The notes below the pieces were generated by a model. The model worked only from the letters and a program-made list of their open reading frames with translations, searched no databases and had not been told where the DNA came from. The translations under genes were made by a program, and so were the position numbers. 64,000 nt of DNA from positions 1 through 64,000 of the forward strand of contig CALMTT010000062.1 in the NCBI GenBank assembly GCA_937872615.1, in the 5' to 3' direction. Source of the DNA: an uncultured Verrucomicrobiaceae bacterium. Its GTDB lineage: Bacteria; Verrucomicrobiota; Verrucomicrobiia; Verrucomicrobiales; Verrucomicrobiaceae. Below are positions 34,369 through 42,561 of the stretch, piece by piece (positions within the stretch are counted from its first letter, which is position 1; each line of letters starts with the position of its first letter).

Positions 34369-34424
34369 GGGGAGGGGTGAAGCGGGTGGGTTCCCCACCC
34401 CAAACCCCTCCCCGAGTGGGGAGG
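34369..34424. repeat. Nested hairpin with a competing alternative stem
   Basis: GGGGAGGGGT (34369-34378) pairs with ACCCCTCCCC (34404-34413), enclosing the perfect stem GGGTGGG (34384-34390)/CCCACCC (34394-34400). The same right arm, CCTCCCC (34407-34413), can instead pair with GGGGAGG (34418-34424) around GAGT. The two structures exclude each other, as in attenuators and replication-control RNAs. Confidence 0.6.
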
Positions 34425-34586
34425 CAGGCATGGCGTGGCGTGGCGTGGCGGGCGGGGCGGAGCGGACGCGACGCAGACGGGCAGGCGAGGGCGAAAATTC
34501 GGGGGGCGAGGTCCAGGATGCCGGGAACGGCAGGCGGCCTCATCCGGCGCAGAACCCGGCCCCCCCCAGGCCAGCCCAAGCGGGTC

Positions 34587-34616
34587 CGGTTTCCCCTAGG
34601 GCCTAGGTGGAAACCG
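34587..34616. repeat. 8-bp hairpin with palindromic loop
   Basis: CGGTTTCC (34587-34594) and GGAAACCG (34609-34616) are exact reverse complements, with CCTAGG-G-CCTAGG inside the loop. Part of the hairpin-rich region. Confidence 0.55.
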
Positions 34617-34813
34617 AAGGTCTAGGGACCAGCACAAGCGGACAGGTTCGAAGGCGCAAAGGGGCACTGCTCGGGATATCAAACAGCCCGGCAGGTTGGG
34701 GCCTCCAGCAGACCGCCGGGTCAGGAGGCCATACAAGGAGGTCCCTAGAAGGGAGCGGGGGGAGGTTTGTGGGGTGGCGGTTCGTGGTCGAAGTGGGAAC
34801 CACTCGGGATACT

Positions 34814-34843
34814 GGCCAGACCGCCTGCCGCCGTCTGGCCTCT
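34814..34843. repeat. Dyad sharing its motif with the parA-side repeats
   Basis: GGCCAGAC (34814-34821) and GTCTGGCC (34833-34840) form a perfect 8-bp dyad just downstream of the leftward gene at 34864. GGCCAGACCGCC (34814-34825) also occurs at 41066-41077, and AGAGGCCAGAC (reverse of 34833-34843) at 41063-41073, within the repeats upstream of parA. It may be a terminator, a partition/iteron site, or both. Confidence 0.55.
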
Positions 34844-34863
34844 GAGCGAACTGGATCTCAGGT

Positions 34864-35484
34864 TTAGTCCGAGCAGACCAGGAGCACCGCCTTGTCTCCG
34901 AACTTGATCTCTTCTGCCTGCAAGGCCGGAGAATCGAGAAAGCTGTCCGTGTCAAAGATCAGCCCGTCGCATTGGCTCTTTTTCCACATCGCATACTCAT
35001 CGGGGTAGAAAAGCTCAAACAACTCATAGGCGGCTTCTTCGCGCACATCACAGAACCTGGATCCGATGAAGATATGAACATACAGATCTTCGATTGCATC
35101 CTGGGTTAGGTCGTTTAGATCGACCCCGTTATAGTCGAGGGCGTAGCGAATCTTGATAAAGGTTTCGTCGGAGTCGTCCCCAATCGAATTCAACAGACGG
35201 CTCAGCGCCAGAAGCTCATGCCCCGTCACTGAGGTTTTCCCTCGGAAGACCCACGACACCCCGGGATGATCCCCCGAGGGCCAGAATTTTGCCTCACCTC
35301 GCGTGTCGTGGTCCCACCCGAACACCTGCTGGGCCGTCAACGATTCTTCAATAGCCCCGTCGTGTCGGAAATTAAACCCTTCGAAGGTTCCCAAGTCGCA
35401 TATCTCGAAATCAAGTTCCAAGGCGTTCGCACCGGTTTCCTCACTGGTCTCATCGGGATTGGTTTCTAGCGTCGATTGGCTCAT
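34864..35484 (-). CDS. Conserved plasmid-associated acidic protein
   Basis: About 206 residues from ATG 35484, which follows an AAGGAGA ribosome site. The motifs FEICDLGTFEGFNFRHDG, VFGWDHDTRGEAKFWPSGD and HPGVSWVFRG, together with CDGLIFDTDSFLDSP, mark a family of acidic proteins seen on many conjugative plasmids, with no known function; a DNA-mimic or antirestriction role has not been shown. The frame extends to 35544 but the ribosome site fixes the later start. Divergent from the helix-turn-helix gene at 35599. Confidence 0.7.
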   Translation of the reverse strand: MSQSTLETNPDETSEETGANALELDFEICDLGTFEGFNFRHDGAIEESLTAQQVFGWDHDTRGEAKFWPSGDHPGVSWVFRGKTSVTGHELLALSRLLNSIGDDSDETFIKIRYALDYNGVDLNDLTQDAIEDLYVHIFIGSRFCDVREEAAYELFELFYPDEYAMWKKSQCDGLIFDTDSFLDSPALQAEEIKFGDKAVLLVCSD

Positions 35485-35598
35485 GTCGTTCTCCTTAAAA
35501 AAAAAGTGATTAGCCAACCCTGTTTTATCATGTCTCAATGACAATTGGTAGATATCGGGTTGTGATTTTTTCGTCCCTCTGAAATATTCCTGACCTCC

Positions 35599-36009
35599 AT
35601 GGGAAGGAGACCGAAACCTCTCAAACTATCGCCAGAGATTCAGCAGGCCTTGCACGAGCAGCTTCGATCTATTACCGACCCAAGAGATCAGGAACGACTC
35701 ATTGCGATCCTTCGCGCCGTGTCCGGCTCCCACTCCCTCGACGAACTGGCCCGTCTCGCCCAACGCTCTCGGTCCACCCTTCAAAATTGGATCACCAAAT
35801 GGAGCCGGGGCGGGGTCTCGGAATTACTTCGCCGGGAGACACCCCCGGGAAAACAAAGCCCCCTCTCCGACGCCCGCCTTCACAAGGAGATCATGGATGG
35901 ATGGCGCTCGGGCCGCTGGAAATCCGCCCAAGAAGTCGCCGACTGGCTCCAGAACGAACACGGGATCCAGCGATCGCGCAAATCCATCTATTACTGGTTG
36001 AAGAAATAA
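35599..36009 (+). CDS. Helix-turn-helix protein derived from an IS630-type transposase N-terminus
   Basis: A 136-residue protein with two helix-turn-helix units: HSLDELARLAQRSRSTLQNWITKWSR (about 45-70) and AQEVADWLQNEHGIQRSRKSIYYWLK (about 110-135), linked by GGVSELLRRETPPGK. This is the paired DNA-binding half of IS630/Tc1-type transposases. The DDE nuclease half is absent and no remnant of it is visible in the 134 bases after the stop, so the protein is more likely a domesticated regulator than a fresh truncation. It stands just upstream of the relaxase in the same direction and may control or assist it. Confidence 0.65.
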   Translation: MGRRPKPLKLSPEIQQALHEQLRSITDPRDQERLIAILRAVSGSHSLDELARLAQRSRSTLQNWITKWSRGGVSELLRRETPPGKQSPLSDARLHKEIMDGWRSGRWKSAQEVADWLQNEHGIQRSRKSIYYWLKK

Positions 36010-36143
36010 GCCTTCGCCTCCGAGCCTCCCGAGCCGGTGCAGCGTGCTCTACCTGGGAAACGGCTCGGACCTTCTTTCTCGGCTGCGTGCAACCTTGATC
36101 GTCCCCGGTGCGGATATCTGAGTAACCCCCTATGGGGGGGACC

Positions 36144-38762
36144 ATGATCACCGTCCGCCCACAACGAAAGGTATCCGTCGCTCTGCGCTATTTCCGTGAA
36201 TCCTTGCGCCAGGACGACGGTTATTTGCGGGAGGATGTCGGGCGTTGGTATGGGAAAGGTGCCGCCCGCCTGGGCCTCGTCCCAGGCGGTGCCATTGACG
36301 CCGCAGACTTTGAAGCGCTCTGCCGGAATCGTCACCCCAAGACCGGGGAACAACTGACCGTGCGACAGAGAGAGACCCGACGCCGCATCAGCTTCGATTT
36401 TGTGGTCTCCGCTCCCAAAAGCGTTTCGATCATGGCCCTGGTGATGGATGATAAACGGCTCACTGAACTCCATCACCGAGCGGTTGAAGTCGCCCTCAAA
36501 CGGATGGAGGAGTTCGCCGCCGTCCGCGTTCGCAAAGAGGCACGGAATGAGGATCGCACTTCGGGGGAAGCGATCATTGCCCGCTTTTTCCACACATCGT
36601 CCCGGGCATTTGATCCGCTGCTCCACACCCATCTCATTTTCTTTAACGCGACCTATGACCCCGTAGAAAAGTGCTGGAAAGCGCTACAACCCGGTCCCTT
36701 GGTCCAAAGCCTGCGCTACTTCACCGAGGTCTATCGGGCTGAGCTTGCTACCGGCATTCGAAGTCTCGGCTACCAAATCCATGCCACGCGCCACGGATTC
36801 GAAATTGAAGGGGTGCCACTCGGCATGATCCAGACCTTCAGTAAACGAGGCTCACAGATTCAAAAGAAGGTGGCCGAGGTGGCGGCCAAATTGGGTCGAG
36901 AGTTAACCTTCCTAGGGAAAGCGGCGATCGCCCAGTCGACTCGCGATCCTAAAGAACCCAAGTTCACCCCGGAGGAGCTGCGCTATTACCAGCTCACGCA
37001 AATGCCGCTCCACGTTCAGACTCAACTCCGCACGCTTATGGCCAACGCCACCAAAACCCAGGCCCCCGCTATCGAGAACCAAATCGCGGATCAAGCCCTC
37101 GCCTATGCGCGCGATCATCTCTTCGAACGCCACTCCACCGTCGAAGAAACCCGCCTCCTGCAAGAAGCCCTCACTTTCGCACGCGGTTCAGTCACCGACG
37201 CCCGAATGAGAGAGGCGCTCGCGCGGGCTCCCGAATACATCCGCGTGGGCACCAAACTCACGACCAAGGAAACCTTGCGCCTGGAGCGCGAAATGATCGC
37301 CTGGGTCAATTCACAGATGGATCTCTACCGCCCCTTCCTCAAAGAGACCACCGCCCCCGAAGCCCTTAACGAAGGACAGAAGCAGGCGTTCACGCATTTG
37401 GTTCAGTCACGGGATGGGATAAGCCTACTCGAAGGAGGAGCTGGGACGGGTAAAACCTTCATGCTGAAACATCTGGTTCTCGCACTGCACAAACGAGGAC
37501 ACGAAGTATTCGCGTTTGCCCCCACCACTGCGGCGGTCGAGGTGCTCAAGAAAGACGGGTTTGTCAACGCCACCACCGTGCAACGGCTTTTGGCGGATTT
37601 CGACATGCGGGTGGCTGTCAATCGCAAGGTGATTTTGGTGGATGAAGCAAATCTGCTTTCCACCGCTCAAATGCACGAGCTGCTTTATTTTGCCAAACTC
37701 GCTCGGTGCCGAGTGATCCTCTCTGGCAATACCGGCCAACATTCCAGCGTTGAGGCTGGTGATTCCCTCCGGCTCTTCACCACTCAAAGCCGCCTGCGTG
37801 TCATTCCCCTCGATCAAATCATCCGCCAGCGCAACGACGCCTACCGCGCCGCCATCGCCGACCTTGCCGCGCACCGAGTGGTCGAGGGATTCAAGAAACT
37901 CCAGGACATGGGCGCGATCCGCGAAGTGGGTTGGGGCCGGTATCAGGAGATCGCGAAGGCTTACGTCGAATCGCTCAAAGCCCGGCGTTCCGCCTCCATT
38001 ATCTCCCCAACATGGGGCGAAATTCATCCGCTCAGCCACATCGTCCGCCAGGAACTCCAGGAGACCAAAATGCTCGGTCCCTATTTGGGTAGTGTGCTCG
38101 CGCAAGAATCCCTCTCATGGACCACCGCCCAAAAGCAGGATCCGCGGAACTATCGACCCGGGCTCGTCCTCCGTTTTGTTAAAGAAACGACCCGATTCCA
38201 GACGGGCGATTCGGTCGCTGTCAAACGGGTAACTCCCTACGGGCTCATTGTCCGCCGCGGTGATGGCAAAATGCTGCGTGTGACGCGCAAACAGGCCATG
38301 TGCTTTGATGTCTGTGAAGAGCATCGCATGGTGCTCGCCCAGGGTGAACGGCTACTCCTCCAAGGAAACCAAAGGAAAGACGGCCTTCTCAATGGTCAAA
38401 TTGTCCACGTCAAGGCGCTGGGTCCCGAGGGACGCATTCAACTCACCGACGGTCGAGTCATCCCCGCAGGATTTCGCGCCTTCACCTACGGCTATTGCAC
38501 CACCAGCCACGGAGCCGAAGGACGCACGTTTGATGACATTTACCTCATGCTCAGCAATCAAAGCCTACCAGCTATCCACCGCGAGCAATGGTATGTCTCG
38601 GCCTCCCGTGCCCGGCACAAGATCCAAGTGTTTACCCAGAGTTCCAAAAAGCTCCTCGAAGCCCTCCAGGAAACCGGCGCTCGTCTGGCCGCGACCGAAC
38701 TCATTCAAGGCCTCGAGGCACCTCGCATTCAACCAACTCAATCCCGCAAACCATCCCTCTAA
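36144..38762 (+). CDS. MobF-family relaxase-helicase (TraI/TrwC-like)
   Basis: About 872 residues. The N-terminal TrwC relaxase domain has RKVSVALRYF and DDGYLREDVGRWYGKGAARLG (candidate catalytic tyrosines), ISFDFVVSAPKSVSIMALV, and the three-histidine metal motif in FDPLLHTHLIFFN (about 157-170). The C-terminal half is a RecD-like superfamily 1 helicase: Walker A GGAGTGKT (~431-438), Walker B VILVDEANLL, and QIIRQRNDAYR and YCTTSHGAEGRT as later motifs. It would nick oriT, bind the 5' end and unwind the strand for transfer. The family often carries a longer C-terminal region, so this is a compact version. ATG 36144 (MITVRPQ) is preceded by GGGGGG; the ATG at 36132 is less likely. Confidence 0.92.
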   Translation: MITVRPQRKVSVALRYFRESLRQDDGYLREDVGRWYGKGAARLGLVPGGAIDAADFEALCRNRHPKTGEQLTVRQRETRRRISFDFVVSAPKSVSIMALVMDDKRLTELHHRAVEVALKRMEEFAAVRVRKEARNEDRTSGEAIIARFFHTSSRAFDPLLHTHLIFFNATYDPVEKCWKALQPGPLVQSLRYFTEVYRAELATGIRSLGYQIHATRHGFEIEGVPLGMIQTFSKRGSQIQKKVAEVAAKLGRELTFLGKAAIAQSTRDPKEPKFTPEELRYYQLTQMPLHVQTQLRTLMANATKTQAPAIENQIADQALAYARDHLFERHSTVEETRLLQEALTFARGSVTDARMREALARAPEYIRVGTKLTTKETLRLEREMIAWVNSQMDLYRPFLKETTAPEALNEGQKQAFTHLVQSRDGISLLEGGAGTGKTFMLKHLVLALHKRGHEVFAFAPTTAAVEVLKKDGFVNATTVQRLLADFDMRVAVNRKVILVDEANLLSTAQMHELLYFAKLARCRVILSGNTGQHSSVEAGDSLRLFTTQSRLRVIPLDQIIRQRNDAYRAAIADLAAHRVVEGFKKLQDMGAIREVGWGRYQEIAKAYVESLKARRSASIISPTWGEIHPLSHIVRQELQETKMLGPYLGSVLAQESLSWTTAQKQDPRNYRPGLVLRFVKETTRFQTGDSVAVKRVTPYGLIVRRGDGKMLRVTRKQAMCFDVCEEHRMVLAQGERLLLQGNQRKDGLLNGQIVHVKALGPEGRIQLTDGRVIPAGFRAFTYGYCTTSHGAEGRTFDDIYLMLSNQSLPAIHREQWYVSASRARHKIQVFTQSSKKLLEALQETGARLAATELIQGLEAPRIQPTQSRKPSL

Positions 38763-38768
38763 ATCCTT

Positions 38769-39140
38769 ATGCTGCGCCGATCCTCCACACGCGATCCCCT
38801 TCGCACCGATCAGGATACCAGTGCCGTGCCGTATCCTCCTTCGGATCCCCCATTCGTGCTAGGAACCCATCCCTCAGGAATCCGTTTCTACGCCATCCAC
38901 GAAACCTTGTTTCTTCCCTACGCCGGGCTTCAGTCCGTGCATCTGGGACATGACGTGCTGACTCTTGGTTTCGTCACCCATGAGGTTGTCATCAGCGGAC
39001 TCGGCCTCCATACCCTCTACGCCCATGTCACCGAGCAGAAGCTCAAGCGCATCCACGAACAAGGCCCCGGTGTTGGAAGCCAGGATTGCTCTGTCTGGAT
39101 TCGCGAATTGCGTTGGTCCTCGCGCTCGATGACGCGCTGA
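38769..39140 (+). CDS. Unknown small protein behind the relaxase gene
   Basis: 123 residues, starting six bases after the relaxase stop, so probably cotranslated with it. A folded core is suggested by PFVLGTHPSGIRFYAIHETLFLPYAGL and VLTLGFVTHEVVISGLGLHTLYAHVTEQKL; both ends are Ser/Arg-rich. No family recognised and no membrane segment. It may be a transfer accessory protein. Confidence 0.55.
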   Translation: MLRRSSTRDPLRTDQDTSAVPYPPSDPPFVLGTHPSGIRFYAIHETLFLPYAGLQSVHLGHDVLTLGFVTHEVVISGLGLHTLYAHVTEQKLKRIHEQGPGVGSQDCSVWIRELRWSSRSMTR

Positions 39141-39150
39141 CCAAGCTCCG

Positions 39151-39507
39151 TCAGCCCGGCAAGAGTCCCGATATCAATACCACAAAAAAAGGGGGGATTT
39201 GGACCAACGAACACGGCTGGTTCAATTCCACGGTTGTCAGATCAATCATCCATCCCGAACGCGCGCCTCGTGGCCCACCCGCAGGCATCAATTTCCCATG
39301 CTCCCAATACTGAAAAAAACGAAGAATGCGATCCTCGTTTGGTTCGTCCTGTGCTGCGCACAACAAATTTGCCACTTCCTGAAGCAATGCCTCGTTTACA
39401 ACGAGGACGACCGACGGCGCCGGTGATTTGGCACTCCGCAGGTAATCGTGAAGCCGGCTGACCGTCACTCGCTCCACGAAATGAATTCGTTCGCGCGTCT
39501 CGCTCAT
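39151..39507 (-). CDS. Small protein, third gene of the partition operon
   Basis: About 118 residues from ATG 39507, whose ATGA overlaps the stop of the gene upstream (39504). Contains FVERVTVSRLHDYLRSAKSPAPSVVLVVNEALLQEV and a C-terminal hydrophobic end. No family recognised. The coupling to the parA operon suggests a role in partition or copy-number maintenance. Confidence 0.5.
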   Translation of the reverse strand: MSETRERIHFVERVTVSRLHDYLRSAKSPAPSVVLVVNEALLQEVANLLCAAQDEPNEDRILRFFQYWEHGKLMPAGGPRGARSGWMIDLTTVELNQPCSLVQIPPFFVVLISGLLPG

Positions 39508-39980
39508 ACGACCTCCATTCGATTCCCTAGGCTCCCCAGTCGCCTCTGCAGTGCCCGACCCAAACAGTGCATCCACCAATCCTCAAATGCTCCTTGCGCC
39601 AGCCGATCGTGCGTCGAGGGCATACGCTTAGGCTTGTGCCGGGTGAGTTCACTCACGATCGCCTCCTCCGCAGCCAGCACGAGGCTCAACGCTGCGCGCA
39701 AGATCACACTCGCGGGCACTTTCGTCCCTGAGCTTTGTTGCAGACGCAGCAAAAAGGCGTTGAAATCATCATCCTCCACGCGGGTCAAAAGTAAACGCTT
39801 GGCGATCATCTCCGTGCGTGGCACCTCCGGTAATTCAGATTGCGTCGGCTCCAGACGCGCCGGGGGTTCAAGCGTGCGACTTCCGGGTGGAGAAGGGAGC
39901 ACTCTCCCGGTCGTCGCCACGTCTCGGGCTAAGTCCGCAGAAATGGGGTCGTAGTTCTCGAGAAGTGGCTTCCTAGGCAT
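39504..39980 (-). CDS. ParA partner protein candidate (ParB-like role)
   Basis: A 158-residue protein whose start overlaps the 3' end of parA by eight bases. The N-terminal ~55 residues are Pro-rich and probably flexible; the rest is helical, with KVPASVILRAALSLVLAAEEAI resembling a ribbon-helix-helix/omega-like DNA-binding segment. In small type Ib partition systems the second gene encodes such a centromere-binding protein, so that role is inferred from position and size rather than clear homology. Confidence 0.55.
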   Translation of the reverse strand: MPRKPLLENYDPISADLARDVATTGRVLPSPPGSRTLEPPARLEPTQSELPEVPRTEMIAKRLLLTRVEDDDFNAFLLRLQQSSGTKVPASVILRAALSLVLAAEEAIVSELTRHKPKRMPSTHDRLAQGAFEDWWMHCLGRALQRRLGSLGNRMEVV

Positions 39981-40839
39981 TCACCACCTCCGCCAATCCC
40001 TGCGCCGCTGGCCGCAAGACTCGGATCCGCTCTTCCACTTCCCGCGCCAACGCACGGTATTCATCCGCTACCGGATGATCGCCCCGATATTGCAGTATGG
40101 TTTGCCCGGCTCGTTGTGCCTCTTGCACCACCACACTCCGGGTGATTTCACTCTTAAACTTCAAGCTCTGCGCCTGGGGATCCACGCAGGTGCGTTCCAC
40201 ATAGTTCACCAACTCCCGCGCCAATCGCGTGCGAGGTCGCGAAATCGCACATACGATCACCCCCAGAAGGGTCAACTGGGCGTTCGCCCGCGTCTGGGCG
40301 ACTCGGATGTCCCCCAAAGCATCCCCCATCGCGCTGACCGCCAAGTGATCTGGCATCGCGCTCAAAATCACGTAGTCTGCGGCCTTGAGCGCGGGAATGG
40401 TCGTCTTGGTCTTCTGAGGAGGCGTGTCCAAGAAAACATAGTCGTAGCGCCCCCTCAGCCGTTGAATCGGAGCCAGCAGCAAATCTTGCTGAATCACCCA
40501 CGGGTTTTCCGCCAAGTAGGTATCGAGTTCCGCCAGCTTGCGGGAGCCTGGGACCAAATGAATCCTCGGCGGCAGCGGCACCTCCTCTCCTTCCCGATCC
40601 GTGATGATGGTGTCCTCCGCGTTTTCCGCTCCGGTCAGGAGCTCGAATGAACTAATCCAACCCTCGGTGGGCGCTCCTAAAACTTTGGTGGCTCCACAGG
40701 TCATATCCAGATCAATGATGAGCGACTGGCGTCCAAGTTCTCCCAGTGCTCCTGCCAATTGAATCGTGTTCGTGGTTTTTCCCACGCCTCCCTTCTGATT
40801 TCCGACCGCAATTACAACAGTGTTTCTCCGATTTTCCAT
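39973..40839 (-). CDS. parA: ParA-family partition ATPase
   Basis: About 288 residues from ATG 40839, with GGAGGAAGAGAG upstream as ribosome site; the frame continues to 40956 but that stretch is leader. The deviant Walker A KGGVGKTT (16-23, in VVIAVGNQKGGVGKTTN), Walker A' LIIDLDMTCGATK and Walker B YDYVFLDTPP are all present, followed by VILSAMPDHLAVSAMGDAL. It is a Soj/ParA-type ATPase that moves or tethers DNA together with a centromere-binding partner. It is first in a three-gene overlapping operon and lies next to repeat DNA that could be its parS. Confidence 0.92.
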   Translation of the reverse strand: MENRRNTVVIAVGNQKGGVGKTTNTIQLAGALGELGRQSLIIDLDMTCGATKVLGAPTEGWISSFELLTGAENAEDTIITDREGEEVPLPPRIHLVPGSRKLAELDTYLAENPWVIQQDLLLAPIQRLRGRYDYVFLDTPPQKTKTTIPALKAADYVILSAMPDHLAVSAMGDALGDIRVAQTRANAQLTLLGVIVCAISRPRTRLARELVNYVERTCVDPQAQSLKFKSEITRSVVVQEAQRAGQTILQYRGDHPVADEYRALAREVEERIRVLRPAAQGLAEVVNA

Positions 40840-41361
40840 GAATCTCTCTTCCTCCCATCTCTCTTGAAATCTCCCAGGGCACTTTGGCGGGTGGGCCCTT
40901 CGGCCGTTGCCAACGCCTATGCGCCTAAGGGCCTCATGGCGTTCTCGCATAGCCAACTTCCCAACACAATAGGTGTTCTTTCTTAAGGCCCGATGGCCTG
41001 ATGGCCACGGCGCTCGTGATTCAGCCTAGAGGCCCAAACGCCATCGCGCCCCGCAAAAGCCAAGAGGCCAGACCGCCATCGTGCGTTGACTTAAGTTCGC
41101 CTCTTGCGGCGGTCGTATTCGCCGGGGATGCTCTTTAAGTCAGTTAAATCAAAGTCAGAACAGGAGGAGAGGTCTCGAGCCAACGACATAAAAAAACCAG
41201 CGCGCAAACGCTGGTTCACTGCCCAACTGGACAGACATCGAATAGTGAGATGTTCGAGTATGGATCAGTCCTGCATCGGCCCGCAATAGGGGTTCCATTC
41301 ACGGAACGAGTCGGCAGTTGTGTCTTGTTTCCGGGATCCTCGTTCGAGGGAGGAACAGAGG
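40840..41361. other. Intergenic region between parA and the replication-protein candidate
   Basis: 522 bases between two divergent genes, with no credible gene. It contains GGCC-rich repeats between ~40890 and 41080 (two good copies at 41024-41080; looser ones at 40923-40941 and ~40986-41011). Such a place, between par and rep genes, is typical for parS and/or the vegetative origin. Confidence 0.55.
41024..41080. repeat. Two 22-bp direct repeats upstream of parA (candidate parS/iterons)
   Basis: 41024-41045 and 41059-41080 match at 18 of 22 bases (core GCC-T/A-AGAGGCC...CGCCATC), with a 35-base period. A 12-base part (GGCCAGACCGCC) recurs at 34814-34825. Confidence 0.6.
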
Positions 41362-42561
41362 ATGATCATACCAGGCGGTTTTCATACATTGACACCGACT
41401 CAGCTCTGCAATGTGCTTTGGACATTCCAGGAACGTCGTATTTCAAACCAGGCGTTCCGCGTGGCGTTCGCAGTAGAGGCTCAGCAGGCGATAGGATGCG
41501 CACTCCGCCGCCTTCGCCCCCAACGGAGATCACTCCTGTCGAACGCTCCAGAGCTGCTTTCTCGCCTGTCAGGCATTCCCCGCGATCGGGTCGCGACCGC
41601 ACTCCGTCAACTCGATCGCGCTGGCGTCCTTGCAGGACCAGGACTGCGAAGGACACCGATCCCGGGAAGCGAGGCATTGCTCGAAGTGCTACGCTGTCGA
41701 CGAAGCGCGCGTCGCCCCATCCCTGTGCCGCGAAGAATCCTGACGTTTCTGGCCCAGCACTCCGCCCTGGCGCTGAGCCAGGTGATGATCGGATATCTAC
41801 TCCGGGGACTCTCCCGCCATCCTCGAACGGGCGAGATGGGTCACCGGGGCACGGTGAAAGCCTCCTGGCTCGCGCGTCATCTCGGGCTGAGCCTCCGCAG
41901 CGTGCGTTTGGCTCGGGCCTCTCTCATCGACCAAGGCTGGATCAGCGCCGATACCCAAAGCGTCCAACGGAAGCTCAATCGGGATGGTGCCTATTTCACG
42001 ATTCGCTTAGACTGGAAACCGAACCCAGTCAGAACATCCCAGGAGTCGCGCCCCATGTCTCCTCCAGCGCCTACCCAGAACCGCCACCTTCATCGCGAAT
42101 CTGCACCCCTCCAGCCCAATCGTCCCCCGGATTTTGCACCCCCTAAAGAAGACCTGAGAACTTCTATCGAAAAAGATCAAAACCAGAGAACTCACCCAAC
42201 CGCTCCGCTGCCTGAGCCGAATCCTGGTGTTTGCAAAACCAAGCCCAATCTGAACGCGGTTCAACTCGAAGATCTGCGGAATTTCGGTCGCATGGAAATT
42301 CTCTTTCGCCAGGCCGTGCAGCGATACGGGCTCCCCCCCGTCGAAGCTGAAGTGCTCAACTTTATCGCCGCCGCCGTGCGTGCCCGTGAGATCGGCCGTG
42401 ATCCTGCCCGGGTCTTTGTGTGGATGGTGCGCCACCGCAAATGGGATCACATCACCCAGGCCCAGGAAGATTACGCCCGACGCGCTTTGGCACGCTATCG
42501 GCAGGCGGATTCGGATCGATTTCGACCGGATACGACCAAGGGAGTGGGGGAGATGAATTAA
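41362..42561 (+). CDS. Winged-helix protein, candidate replication initiator
   Basis: About 399 residues from ATG 41362, preceded by GAGGAACAGAGG. The N-terminal part is rich in helix-turn-helix-like segments (ELLSRLSGIPRDRVATALRQLDRAGVL and KASWLARHLGLSLRSVRLARASLIDQGWI), matching the tandem winged-helix plan of plasmid Rep or DnaD-like proteins. A Pro/Gln-rich linker (about 240-310) leads to a C-terminal helical domain (FGRMEILFRQAVQRYGLPPVEAEVLNFIAAAV). Divergent from parA, with repeats between them, which supports an initiator role. A transcriptional regulator is the alternative. Confidence 0.55.
   Translation: MIIPGGFHTLTPTQLCNVLWTFQERRISNQAFRVAFAVEAQQAIGCALRRLRPQRRSLLSNAPELLSRLSGIPRDRVATALRQLDRAGVLAGPGLRRTPIPGSEALLEVLRCRRSARRPIPVPRRILTFLAQHSALALSQVMIGYLLRGLSRHPRTGEMGHRGTVKASWLARHLGLSLRSVRLARASLIDQGWISADTQSVQRKLNRDGAYFTIRLDWKPNPVRTSQESRPMSPPAPTQNRHLHRESAPLQPNRPPDFAPPKEDLRTSIEKDQNQRTHPTAPLPEPNPGVCKTKPNLNAVQLEDLRNFGRMEILFRQAVQRYGLPPVEAEVLNFIAAAVRAREIGRDPARVFVWMVRHRKWDHITQAQEDYARRALARYRQADSDRFRPDTTKGVGEMN

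Larger units (their letters stand above)
32918..34863. other. 1.9-kb region without genes, dense in short inverted repeats
   Basis: No frame looks coding. At least a dozen perfect or near-perfect stems are visible. Besides those listed separately: 33198-33210/33221-33233 (13 bp, one mismatch), 33245-33250/33255-33260 (loop GAAA on the minus strand), 33338-33342/33346-33350, 33402-33407/33415-33420, 33494-33499/33506-33511, 33558-33563/33572-33577, 33730-33737/33745-33752, 33849-33855/33860-33866 and 34305-34312/34344-34351. TGGCG is repeated four times at about 34430-34450. Genes on both sides are leftward. Candidates are a large structured RNA, an origin of replication or transfer, or both. 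Confidence 0.65.

Noticed and set aside
32918-34863. Integron attC array
   Set aside because: Hairpins are many, but there are no cassette genes between them, no conserved GTTRRRY ends and no IntI-type gene in the window.
35599-36009. Complete IS630 insertion sequence
   Set aside because: Only the HTH half is present; no DDE domain, terminal inverted repeats or TA target duplication were found.
37425-38105. 226-codon leftward frame opposite the relaxase gene
   Set aside because: It lies wholly within the helicase half of the relaxase on the other strand, has no family resemblance or ribosome site, and is a by-product of the GC-rich codon use.
41250-42146. 298-codon frame overlapping the replication-protein candidate
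   Set aside because: Low-complexity Arg/Pro/Ser product in the wrong frame; the 41362-42561 frame has HTH segments and a ribosome site.
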